Positions 1 through 7,618 of a DNA stretch of 64,000 bases are shown in pieces. Position 1 is the stretch's first letter; every line of letters starts with the position of its first letter. The stretch comes from an uncultured Bacteroidia bacterium (lineage in GTDB: Bacteria > Bacteroidota > Bacteroidia > Bacteroidales > UBA932), in NCBI GenBank assembly GCA_902801885.1, contig CADCJX010000006.1, positions 122,045 through 186,044 of the forward strand, in the 5' to 3' direction. Under the pieces are notes generated by a model. The model was not told where the DNA came from and did no database searches. It saw only the letters and a list, made by a program, of their open reading frames with translations. The translations under genes were made by a program, and so were the position numbers.

Positions 1-388
1 CAGGACGGATACCCTTCTTGATTGCGATGTCTACGATGATAGGCATAAGGGTGTAAACCACATGGCCTGTGCCGACAAGCACGGTTAGGAAGAAGGTTGC
101 GAACGGAGCGAGGAAAGTAATCCTGTCCGGATGCTTTCTCAGAAGTTTCTCAGCCAGCTGTATGAGCCAGTCCATGCCACCGGAAGCCTGAAGGATACCT
201 GCACAGGTGACAGCTGCGATTATGATGTAGATAACATCCGTGGGAGGCGTCCCAGGCTTCATGCCGAAGCCAAAGACAAGGATAGCAAGCCCGAGGCCAG
301 AAATGGCACCCAGAGCCAGGCTGCCGTACCTGGAGCCCACATAAAGGGCTGCAAGAACGATCAGCAGCTGTATTATCATTAATGCCAT
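1..388 (-). CDS. dcuB: anaerobic C4-dicarboxylate transporter, DcuB-type (partial)
   Basis: The N-terminal 129 residues of an inner-membrane carrier; the rest lies beyond the left edge. The start MALMIIQLL is followed by hydrophobic helices and by motifs matching E. coli DcuB (from memory): a KPGTPPTDV segment, an LQASGGMDW segment, a KLLRKHP loop and GTGHVVYTLMPII. DcuA/DcuB carriers exchange fumarate, malate or aspartate for succinate in anaerobic fumarate respiration, which fits a succinate-producing Bacteroidales. DcuA has GTGN at the position where this protein has GTGH, so DcuB is preferred. It is the last visible gene of the greA-HIT-lipoprotein strand, 37 bases after the lipoprotein stop. 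Exchange direction and substrate cannot be read from the fragment. Confidence 0.88.
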   Translation of the reverse strand, partial: MALMIIQLLIVLAALYVGSRYGSLALGAISGLGLAILVFGFGMKPGTPPTDVIYIIIAAVTCAGILQASGGMDWLIQLAEKLLRKHPDRITFLAPFATFFLTVLVGTGHVVYTLMPIIVDIAIKKGIRP

Positions 389-425
389 AGGATCGTGTTA
401 TTGAATATATGGTTATGATTAGTGG

Positions 426-1538
426 TTATTTCAGGTTCGCAGCAAGGAAAGCCTTTATCTCCTTCTCAGAAGTAAGGGTCTCAGGCTTGAGATGGCCGTC
501 CAGGATCATGTAGGCGACAGGCAGACCATTGGAAAGGTTGTAAAGTGCAACCGCAGGAGTCGCTGCGCCGCGTCCGTCGCAGACATTGACCCAAGGCAGT
601 TCCTGGTTCCTGACAGCACTCGCCCAGACTCCCTTGTCAGCGTCGAGGGAAACGGAATAGATTTCAAATCCCTTTGGATGATAGGTCTTGTACAGGGGCA
701 GGAGGACATCCTGGTTGAACATTTTCTGAGCAGCCTCTGAAGCCTGCCAGAAATAGACCATGACGATCTTGGAGGAGATGTCGCTCAGCTTTATGTTCTT
801 TCCGTCAAGGCCAGGGAGCGACAGATCAGGGAAACCGGCTTCTTTGGCATTCTGGATCTGCTGTTCGAATGACAGGACGTTCATCCTGCGCTCGGCTTCT
901 TTGCCAAGAGCGGTGACATACTTCGAATCCGGATAGACAGTCATGAGGGAATCATGTATTCCCCTGAACAGGACTGCGTCCGTAGGCTGGGCGAACACCG
1001 GGAAATCCTCATTTATCTTCTGATAGAGGACAGGGATGACAGTGAGAGACTTGCTGTTGTCAAGAACATACTTCACACGGGAACGGTAGTATTCGACGTA
1101 CTTCCTGGAGACAGCAACGTTGTCACCAGACTGGACAGCAGATGAGATCTCGTCGAGAAAAGAAGAAAATTCATCCTCTACTTGCTTGAGCCTTGAGCAG
1201 TCATCCGAACCCTCAACCGTGTAACCCCCTTTGGCATCTGAGACGACCTTTACCTTGTCGCCCTTGCCAAGAAGCAGGGAAGCCAGTTTGGTGTCGCCGT
1301 CAAAGACATAGACGAATTCAGGCTGCCCTTCCTTCACTTCCATCGTGTAGGAATATGATCCCTTGGAATCTGTCTTGACGGTGTCGAGTACATTGAAAGT
1401 ATTTCCGGCCAGTTGCTTGATCACCACCTTGGAATCGGGAAGGCCTTCAACTGTTCCGTCTATACGGACCTTGTCCGTACATGAATAAGCGGCTGCCAGG
1501 AAGGCTGCCGCCAGAAGAATGTTCTTACAATTTTTCAT
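426..1538 (-). CDS. TlpA-like thioredoxin-fold lipoprotein lacking the CxxC motif
   Basis: A 370-residue predicted lipoprotein. The start ATG at 1538 lies inside the end of the HIT gene (14-base overlap) and gives a lipoprotein signal peptide with lipobox AYSC, Cys at residue 20; longer starts would put charged residues ahead of it. The first half (about 22-130) resembles the DUF4369 domain often found in front of Bacteroidota TlpA proteins, then a helical linker, then a thioredoxin-like domain (about 245-370) beginning DLSLPGLDGKNIKLSDI. Where TlpA proteins have WCxPC, this one reads YFWQASEAAQK, so both redox cysteines are missing; the only other cysteine seen in the domain is in NVCDG. It therefore probably does not act as a disulfide reductase. 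Coupled to the HIT gene. Confidence 0.8.
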   Translation of the reverse strand: MKNCKNILLAAAFLAAAYSCTDKVRIDGTVEGLPDSKVVIKQLAGNTFNVLDTVKTDSKGSYSYTMEVKEGQPEFVYVFDGDTKLASLLLGKGDKVKVVSDAKGGYTVEGSDDCSRLKQVEDEFSSFLDEISSAVQSGDNVAVSRKYVEYYRSRVKYVLDNSKSLTVIPVLYQKINEDFPVFAQPTDAVLFRGIHDSLMTVYPDSKYVTALGKEAERRMNVLSFEQQIQNAKEAGFPDLSLPGLDGKNIKLSDISSKIVMVYFWQASEAAQKMFNQDVLLPLYKTYHPKGFEIYSVSLDADKGVWASAVRNQELPWVNVCDGRGAATPAVALYNLSNGLPVAYMILDGHLKPETLTSEKEIKAFLAANLK

Positions 1539-1929
1539 ATTCATTGAAAATCGCCTGGGCGACCTTTTTGTTTTCATCATCACTGAAATGAAGCTTTTCC
1601 TTCCTGAAATCCAGGTCCGCCTCTGTCTGAAGCGGAACCAGATGGATGTGGGTATGGGGCACTTCCATGCCGAGGACAGCGACTCCTACCCTCTCGCAGG
1701 GCACCGCAGCCTTCAAGGCAACGGCAACCTTGCGGGCAAAAGCCCAAAGTCCGTCATAAGTCTCCCTGTCGAGATGGAAGATGTAGTCATCCTCCACATT
1801 CTTGGGAATCACCAGAGTGTGACCCTTAGCCAGAGGGTTGATGTCCAGGAAGGCGTAGAAATCCTCATTCTCAGCAACCTTATATGAAGGGATCTCACCC
1901 TTGGCTATCCTTGTGAAAATAGTTGCCAT
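1525..1929 (-). CDS. HIT family nucleotide hydrolase/transferase
   Basis: A 134-residue histidine-triad protein of the HinT/Hit type. The signature HTHIHLVPL carries the triad His92, His94 and His96; the N-terminal MATIFTRIAKGEIPSYKV is characteristic of the family. HIT enzymes hydrolyse nucleoside phosphoramidates or related nucleotides in the cytoplasm; the substrate here is unknown. It lies 4 bases after greA, a pairing common in Bacteroidota, and its end overlaps the start of the downstream lipoprotein gene, so all three are probably cotranscribed. Confidence 0.93.
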   Translation of the reverse strand: MATIFTRIAKGEIPSYKVAENEDFYAFLDINPLAKGHTLVIPKNVEDDYIFHLDRETYDGLWAFARKVAVALKAAVPCERVGVAVLGMEVPHTHIHLVPLQTEADLDFRKEKLHFSDDENKKVAQAIFNEYEKL

Positions 1930-1933
1930 GGTT

Positions 1934-2404
1934 TTAGAGTGAAATGTCGAGAATCTTGAACTTGATGACTCCTGAAGGAACCTTTGCCTCTACGACGTCC
2001 CCTTTGGCATGGCCGAGAAGGGCCTTGGCTATAGGGGTGGTAGCTGCAAGCTTGCCATGGGCGAAGTCAGCCTCAGTCTCGCCCACGATAGTGAACTCCA
2101 TGACCTGCTTCATCGACAGGTTCTCGACCTTCACCTTGTTGAGCATCTGTACCTTGTCGGTACTGACCAGGGACTCGTCGATGACCTTGGCATTAGCTAC
2201 CAGATCCTTGAGTTTGGCGATCTTTACTTCCAGGAGTCCCTGGGCGTCACGCGCCGCGTCGTATTCCGCATTCTCGGAGAGGTCACCCTTCTCCCTGGCC
2301 TCCGCGATCGCTGCGGAGATAACAGGACGCTGGGCAAGTGCCTCAGCGAGGTCTTTCTTAAGTTTGTCCAACCCTTCCTGGGTCATGTAATGGATATCTG
2401 CCAT
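1934..2404 (-). CDS. greA: transcription elongation factor GreA
   Basis: A 156-residue GreA. It has an N-terminal antiparallel coiled coil with the tip sequence GDLSENAEYDAARDAQG, whose acidic residues stimulate RNA cleavage in the RNA polymerase secondary channel, followed by the FKBP-like C-terminal domain. It rescues backtracked elongation complexes. The start MADIHYMTQEGLDKL is chosen because family members begin there; an upstream extension would be non-conserved. Head of the greA-HIT-lipoprotein-dcuB strand, with a candidate promoter around 2474-2481. Confidence 0.96.
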   Translation of the reverse strand: MADIHYMTQEGLDKLKKDLAEALAQRPVISAAIAEAREKGDLSENAEYDAARDAQGLLEVKIAKLKDLVANAKVIDESLVSTDKVQMLNKVKVENLSMKQVMEFTIVGETEADFAHGKLAATTPIAKALLGHAKGDVVEAKVPSGVIKFKILDISL

Positions 2405-2473
2405 AATTGTCTGTATTTCATTAAAAATTGAACGGAGTCCCGCCAATTCCGGCAGAACCCAGTTCACTGATTG

Positions 2474-2481
2474 CAAATATA
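2474..2481 (-). promoter_or_regulatory. candidate -7 box for greA
   Basis: On the minus strand these bases read TATATTTG, matching the Bacteroidota -7 consensus TAnnTTTG, 69 bases before the greA start. I do not see a clear TTTG -33 element at the expected distance, so this is a tentative call. Confidence 0.4.
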
Positions 2482-2538
2482 ATAAAAAAAACGAATATGG
2501 AGTTTTTTAGTTATCTTTACATTGAAAACAAACGACCA

Positions 2539-3759
2539 ATGAAAAGAATTCTAATTTCAGCATGCCTTCTCCTTGCGTCCCTTTCGCTTCTGGGACAGGA
2601 GCCTTCAACCACGACAACGGCAGCGGCACCGGTCCAGCCGTCAACCGTCAAATGTGTGAGCGGACCTTATCTCCAGAATGTTACGACTGACGGGTTTACA
2701 GTAATGTGGGTCTCTGACATCGATGCTCTCGGATGGGTGGAGCTCGCTCCTGACGACGGTACTCATTTCTACTACACCGACCGGCCGAAGTATTATGACA
2801 TGACCGGAGCCGGAATCAATCCCCTGACCAAGATCCACACGGTCCGCATCACTGGGCTCCAGCCAGGCACACGCTACCGCTACAGGATCATGATGAAGGG
2901 ACTCCGCGCCTTCAACGGAGAAAGGGACATCACGTTTACCAAGCCTTTCGGCGCCAATGTCTACACTGCAAATCCACCAGTGGTGACCACCTTGAAAAAA
3001 GACTATGACAAACTGCACATTGCAATAGTCAACGACATCCACGCCAATGGCGAAGACTTCAGTAAACTCTTTGCCGAGGCCCGTGGCAAATACGATTTCG
3101 TCGTGTTCAACGGAGACATGACAACTACGATCAACGACGAGATGCACATGTCCGTCTACGTCACTCCAGCATCCAAACTCTTCGCTGACGAGACTCCTCT
3201 TTACGTCACCAGGGGCAACCACGAATTCCGCGGCCTTTTCGCTCGTGATTGGCTGAAATGGTTCCAGACTCCTACCGGCATGCCTTACTACACCTTCCAG
3301 TGGGGCAAGTTCTTCTTCATCGCCCTGGACAGCGGAGAGGATAAACCCGATGACGACATCGAGTACCAGGGCATGTTGAGTATGGACCAGTACCTGCATG
3401 AGCAGGCTGAGTGGCTAAAGGGGGTCACAAAGTCCGAGGCTTTCAAGAATGCCGAAGTCAGGATCGTGTTCTCCCACATTCCTCCCAGGCTCAAGAGCTG
3501 GCATGGCAACAAGAACATCTGCGAAATCTTCGTTCCTATACTCAACGAGGCCGGAATCGACCTCATGATCTCAGGACACGAGCACAACTACAGCCTCTGC
3601 CCTGTCGGGACATCAAATGCCAACTTCCCAGTGATAGTAAACGACAACGTAGAATTGATGGTCCTCGACGTTGACGGCAAGACTATCAATTTCAAGACTA
3701 ACGATCCTTCAGGCGCACAGACTCACAAAGGATCTTTCCCCGTCAACGATAAAAAATAG
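2539..3759 (+). CDS. secreted calcineurin-like metallophosphatase with N-terminal Fn3-like domain
   Basis: A 406-residue exported phosphoesterase. The start MKRILISACLLLASLSLLGQ gives a clean signal peptide; an upstream in-frame extension would precede it and is rejected. Residues about 35-130 look like the fibronectin-III-like N-terminal domain of purple acid phosphatase-type proteins (SGPYLQNVTTDGFTVMW, TRYRYRIM). The catalytic domain shows metal-ligand motifs in order: NDIHANG, FNGDMT, TRGNHEFRG, FSHIPP and SGHEHNY. It is a close paralogue of the gene at 57805-58995. Substrate unknown; a periplasmic phosphomonoesterase or phosphodiesterase is plausible. Stands alone, divergent from greA. 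Confidence 0.9.
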   Translation: MKRILISACLLLASLSLLGQEPSTTTTAAAPVQPSTVKCVSGPYLQNVTTDGFTVMWVSDIDALGWVELAPDDGTHFYYTDRPKYYDMTGAGINPLTKIHTVRITGLQPGTRYRYRIMMKGLRAFNGERDITFTKPFGANVYTANPPVVTTLKKDYDKLHIAIVNDIHANGEDFSKLFAEARGKYDFVVFNGDMTTTINDEMHMSVYVTPASKLFADETPLYVTRGNHEFRGLFARDWLKWFQTPTGMPYYTFQWGKFFFIALDSGEDKPDDDIEYQGMLSMDQYLHEQAEWLKGVTKSEAFKNAEVRIVFSHIPPRLKSWHGNKNICEIFVPILNEAGIDLMISGHEHNYSLCPVGTSNANFPVIVNDNVELMVLDVDGKTINFKTNDPSGAQTHKGSFPVNDKK

Positions 3760-3782
3760 TTGCACGATCTAAAAATTTTTCT

Positions 3783-3790
3783 CATATTTG
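3783..3790 (+). promoter_or_regulatory. candidate promoter for the BlaI/M56 operon
   Basis: CATATTTG resembles the -7 consensus TAnnTTTG; a TTG at 3760-3762 lies about 20 bases upstream at the -33 position. The regulator ATG follows at 3818. A BlaI-type regulator normally represses its own promoter, so an operator could overlap here, but I see no convincing inverted repeat. Confidence 0.5.
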
Positions 3791-3817
3791 TCTCTGAACA
3801 CTAAATCAGAGCCAGAT

Positions 3818-4198
3818 ATGAGAAAATTGACCCGCAAGGAAGAAGAGATAATGAAACTGTTCTGGAAGAACGGTGGTATGTTTGTGAAGGACATGCTGCC
3901 GTTTTTTCCTGATCCCAAACCCCATGTCAACACTGTGTCCACCCAGGTCCGTATCCTTGAGAAGGACGGGTTCCTGGAGCACAAGCACTATGGCGGCAGT
4001 TTCCAGTATTTCCCTGCAGTCACCGAGAACCAGTACCGCAAGCAGTCCCTTTCGAGCCTGATAAGCAACTGGTTCGGCAATTCCTACATGAGCGCGGTGT
4101 CCACCCTCCTGAAGGACGAGAAGATCACCGTTGAAGAACTCAAGGAGCTGATCGCCGAGGTAGAGAACGCCGGCAAGAAAACCTCGGAGGAAGAATAA
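3818..4198 (+). CDS. BlaI/MecI/CopY family transcriptional regulator
   Basis: A 126-residue winged-helix repressor. It begins MRKLTRKEEEIMKLFWKNGG, the usual BlaI helix 1, and carries the recognition region PHVNTVSTQVRILEKDGFL. BlaI proteins bind as dimers and are inactivated when a partner M56 peptidase such as BlaR1 senses envelope stress or beta-lactam. The M56 gene follows after 13 bases, which supports a signalling pair. The start at 3818 is chosen over an upstream ATG that would overlap the promoter and add non-conserved residues. Confidence 0.93.
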   Translation: MRKLTRKEEEIMKLFWKNGGMFVKDMLPFFPDPKPHVNTVSTQVRILEKDGFLEHKHYGGSFQYFPAVTENQYRKQSLSSLISNWFGNSYMSAVSTLLKDEKITVEELKELIAEVENAGKKTSEEE

Positions 4199-4211
4199 TA
4201 AGCAGTTCATT

Positions 4212-5426
4212 ATGGGCGGATTGGTCATATATTCATTGAAGGTCGCCATACTCACTACGGCCTTCTACCTCTGCTGGCGGATGCTCCTAAGCAAGGAGAC
4301 GCTGCACCGGCTGAACAGGTTCGTCCTGGTCCTGATCCCGCCGGTGTCAATGATCCTGCCATTCTGCGTGATCACTTTCCACAAGACCGTTATTGTCCCC
4401 GCAACTGAAACAGCCGCGCAGGCAGGTGCGGCAATGGAGGCTTCCGCCCCATCAGCGCTCGGGGCTGGCATAGTGGCAGTTGCTGTTTACCTGGCTGGAG
4501 TCGCGCTTGTACTGTTCAGGATTCTATGGTCAATCTGGAAGATAGGCAGGCTGATAAGAAGCGGTTACCAAGTCCCCGTTGAGGGAGAGAAGTACCGTCT
4601 GGTGGTGACTGAGGAGGATGTCGAACCTTTCAGCTGGATGAGCTTCATTGTCCTGTCCAGAAAAGACTACGAAGCCGGCAATCCTGAAATCATCCTCCAC
4701 GAGCAGGCCCACATCAATCTGAGGCATTCACCGGACATCCTCATGACTGATGTGCTAACGGCCTTCCAGTGGTACAACCCCTTCGTCTGGATGCTTGGGA
4801 CCGACCTTCGTGGGATACACGAATATGAAGCCGATGAGGCTGTACTCAAACATGGCATCGATGCAACCCAATACCAACTATTCCTGATCATGAAGTCTGC
4901 GGCCGACCATGGCTACACGTTGGCAAACAGTCTCAGGTCAGGTACAATCAAAAACAGAATCAAGATGATGATCAAGAAAAAAACAAAAGCAGCCTCTTCA
5001 CTGAAGGCGCTGTTGCTGACCCCTATCATAGGGTTGTCACTCGCCGCCACGGCAAGGACCGTGACAGACTACCAGACTCCTCAGAATCCTGAGAAAAAGG
5101 CCCCGGAACCATTCCAGCTGGTTGAAGAAAAGCCCTCATTCAATGGCGGTAATGCAGCTGATTTTTCCAAGTGGGTGAATGAGCGCCTCGTTTATCCCAA
5201 AGAAGCTAAAGACAAAAAGATAGAAGGGAGGTTAGTATTGAGTTTCGTCATCACCGAAAAAGGGAAAATGACTGACGTAAGGGTTCTTCGCGGAGCCGAT
5301 CCCCTGCTTGACGCAGAGGCTGTCAGGGTAGTCTCCTCTTCTCCTGCATGGGTTCCCGGAAAGAACAAGGATGGAGAATATGTACCTGTAACCTACACCT
5401 TCCCGGTATTATTCAAACTCAGATGA
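4212..5426 (+). CDS. M56 (BlaR1-like) membrane peptidase with C-terminal TonB domain
   Basis: A 404-residue membrane protein. N-terminal hydrophobic helices (about 5-25, 35-55, 80-105) precede the zinc peptidase motif HEQAH (His163, Glu164, His167) and the downstream HEYEADEAV. A further hydrophobic helix near 270 is followed by a linker and a TonB C-terminal domain (about 305-404; FSKWVNERLVYPKEAKDKK, EGRLVLSFVITEKGKM, PVTYTFPVLFKLR). In BlaR1 the extracellular end is a penicillin-binding sensor; here it is TonB-like, an arrangement seen in many Bacteroidota. It may transmit an envelope signal by cleaving the BlaI partner. It overlaps the next gene by four bases (ATGA). Confidence 0.9.
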   Translation: MGGLVIYSLKVAILTTAFYLCWRMLLSKETLHRLNRFVLVLIPPVSMILPFCVITFHKTVIVPATETAAQAGAAMEASAPSALGAGIVAVAVYLAGVALVLFRILWSIWKIGRLIRSGYQVPVEGEKYRLVVTEEDVEPFSWMSFIVLSRKDYEAGNPEIILHEQAHINLRHSPDILMTDVLTAFQWYNPFVWMLGTDLRGIHEYEADEAVLKHGIDATQYQLFLIMKSAADHGYTLANSLRSGTIKNRIKMMIKKKTKAASSLKALLLTPIIGLSLAATARTVTDYQTPQNPEKKAPEPFQLVEEKPSFNGGNAADFSKWVNERLVYPKEAKDKKIEGRLVLSFVITEKGKMTDVRVLRGADPLLDAEAVRVVSSSPAWVPGKNKDGEYVPVTYTFPVLFKLR

Positions 5427-6733
5427 TAAAACCACGCCTCTTCTTGGCAGCCATGCTGCTTTTCCTGGCCGCAACCGGAGTTCACGCACAGCAAACCGAC
5501 AATCTCCAGGCGGCCAGGGAAGCCATGGCCAGGTACGAATATTCAAAGGCAATTGAACTTCTCGACAAGGCACTTGAGGCCGCTGCAGGAGATGACACTG
5601 CCATAAGGGATCTGTCCCTGCAGAAAGCACGCTGCCAGAAAAAGATACTCCGCTACGACGCCGCAGCCGAAACGCTCGCTTCTGTGATGAAGCCAGGAAT
5701 GCTGGACGTGGAAGTGGCGGGTGAACTTGCAGACTGCCATGTCAATTCCGGGAAGCTGGAGGATGCCCTCGGCCTTTATGGCATACTCTCGTTGCAGCAC
5801 CCGGACAACTTGTATTTCTCTATCCAAAAGGCTTCTCTCCTTTTCAAGGTCAACGACTTCCAAGGATGCGCAGAAGAAGGGATGGCTATCTGCAGGAGGG
5901 ATTCCATCCCGTCGATGCTGTCACTCGTAGGAGCCAGCCTGCTGAATATGGGACAGGTGGACTCTTCTCTTGCATATTACCGGAAATCATTGAGGCTCAA
6001 CCCCTCCAATCCGAACACGGTCACCAGCATATCGAATATCCTTCTCAGGAAGAAGGACTACGACGGAATCATCTCACTGACGAAAGCTTTTCTGGAACTG
6101 GTTCCCGACAACATGGGGGTAGCGCAGATACTTGGGGTGGCATATTACCTGAAAGAAGACCAGGATAACGCCTATGAGGTCTTCAAACAGCTCCGCAAGG
6201 ACGGCGACGATTCTTATGGGACCATGTACTATTCCGGTCTCAATGCATTGGCCCTCAACCGTTTCGAAGTTGCCCAGGACTGTTTTGAATCAGCCTGGCA
6301 GACCGATTCGACCGATGCCAAACTGGCTGTCAATTATGCCATATCCCTGGCAAAGGATGGCTTGATCCGAAGAAAGGATGGAGTCTTAATAGACAACACC
6401 AAGAAAGCGGTCAATCTATTCAAGAAGGCCTCTGAGCTGGCAGAACCTGATCCAGGCCTCATGTACAAGATCCACAATGGCTTAGGTCAGCTTTACTACC
6501 GCAACGAGAACATAAGCCTTGCCCTGCCTGAGTTCGAAAAAGCCTACAAATACAATCCTGACGACCTGGCCCTGCTGGTCTCGCTGGGTTACTGCCACGA
6601 AGTCCGCAAGGAGTACAAGCAGGCCCTCCAGTACTATGAGAAATACCTGAAACTGGGAAAAGAGGGTACGAAGAACTCCAACTTCGCCAAGCAGGGTGCA
6701 GCCCACGCCAAGAGCGAGCTGCACATGCAGTGA
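5423..6733 (+). CDS. exported TPR-repeat protein
   Basis: A 436-residue protein with a signal peptide (MIKPRLFLAAMLLFLAATGVHAQ) followed by about ten tetratricopeptide-like repeats, for example SLAYYRKSLRLNPSNPN, NAYEVFKQLRKDG and ALPEFEKAYKYNPDDLALL. TPR proteins are protein-interaction scaffolds; no catalytic motif is visible. The start ATG overlaps the M56-TonB stop codon (ATGA), so translation is probably coupled and the protein probably works with the BlaI/M56 pair in the envelope. Specific role unknown. Confidence 0.85.
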   Translation: MIKPRLFLAAMLLFLAATGVHAQQTDNLQAAREAMARYEYSKAIELLDKALEAAAGDDTAIRDLSLQKARCQKKILRYDAAAETLASVMKPGMLDVEVAGELADCHVNSGKLEDALGLYGILSLQHPDNLYFSIQKASLLFKVNDFQGCAEEGMAICRRDSIPSMLSLVGASLLNMGQVDSSLAYYRKSLRLNPSNPNTVTSISNILLRKKDYDGIISLTKAFLELVPDNMGVAQILGVAYYLKEDQDNAYEVFKQLRKDGDDSYGTMYYSGLNALALNRFEVAQDCFESAWQTDSTDAKLAVNYAISLAKDGLIRRKDGVLIDNTKKAVNLFKKASELAEPDPGLMYKIHNGLGQLYYRNENISLALPEFEKAYKYNPDDLALLVSLGYCHEVRKEYKQALQYYEKYLKLGKEGTKNSNFAKQGAAHAKSELHMQ

Positions 6734-6739
6734 TAAACT

Positions 6740-7618
6740 CTAGGCTTCCAGGCAGACTTTCCGGTCGTGCTCAAGCTGCGCCTTCAGTTCGTCCAGGGAG
6801 CTGAAGCGGCGTTCTTCCCTTATCTTCCTAAGGAAGGTGACCTTCAGGTCAAGTCCGTAGATGTCTTCGTCGAAGCCGAAGATGTTGGTTTCCACCGTCC
6901 TGTCCGTTCCGGCGTTGACTGTCGGCCTTGTGCCGATGTTGCACATTCCTCTGAACCGTCGTCCCAGGGATTCCACTTCCACCGAATAGACTCCGTTTCC
7001 TGGGAGAAGTTTCAGGGGCTCGTAAAGTCTCATGTTGGCTGTAGGGAAACCGATTGTCCTGCCAAGGTGATTGCCTGCCACGACCACTCCCACGAGGGAA
7101 TATTCATAACCGAGCATTGCAGCTGCAGACTCGACGTCTCCAGAGGAAATGGCTTCTCGGATCTTGGTAGAACTGACCACAATACCACCGGGAATCGACA
7201 CGCTGTCAGTCCGGATCACCTCCAGCCCGGTCCTTTTCGCCACGGTTTCAATCTCGTCAGGGGTGAGCAGGTCGCTCCCGACCCGGTTGTCGTAACCTAT
7301 GAGCACTGCCTTGCCACCGAAACGGCCGATAATATATTCCCGGAAATACTCCTCTGTAGTAAGACGGCTGAAAGCCCTGGTGAAAGGAAGGACCTCGACA
7401 CGGTCCACACCCAGTCCCAGGAGTATCTCTTTCTTTTCGGGAAGGGAGGTCAGCAGACGGAGGTTCCTGGCATCATCCTGCAGGACATTGCGTGGATGAG
7501 GCCAGAAGGTGACGACCATGCTTTCGTCCCCTCTGTCCCGGGCCTCCTTTACCAGTTGCCCTAAAACATGACGGTGCCCAAGGTGGACACCGTCGAAGAA
7601 GCCTGTGGCTATAACCAT
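6740..7618 (-). CDS. ribF: bifunctional riboflavin kinase/FAD synthetase
   Basis: A 292-residue RibF that converts riboflavin to FMN and then FAD. The N-terminal FAD synthetase half carries TGFFDGVHLGHRHVL (nucleotidyltransferase HxGH motif) and the SSTKIREAI motif; the C-terminal flavokinase half has HLGRTIGFPTANM and the GNGVYSVEV segment. It is the last gene of the glycogen strand, its start overlapping the synthase-phosphorylase fusion by 10 bases, so expression is probably coupled although no shared pathway is obvious. Confidence 0.95.
   Translation of the reverse strand: MVIATGFFDGVHLGHRHVLGQLVKEARDRGDESMVVTFWPHPRNVLQDDARNLRLLTSLPEKKEILLGLGVDRVEVLPFTRAFSRLTTEEYFREYIIGRFGGKAVLIGYDNRVGSDLLTPDEIETVAKRTGLEVIRTDSVSIPGGIVVSSTKIREAISSGDVESAAAMLGYEYSLVGVVVAGNHLGRTIGFPTANMRLYEPLKLLPGNGVYSVEVESLGRRFRGMCNIGTRPTVNAGTDRTVETNIFGFDEDIYGLDLKVTFLRKIREERRFSSLDELKAQLEHDRKVCLEA

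Noticed and set aside
131-382. A short open frame on the plus strand at the left edge
   Set aside because: The minus strand encodes a clear DcuB N-terminus over the same bases, so this is a shadow.
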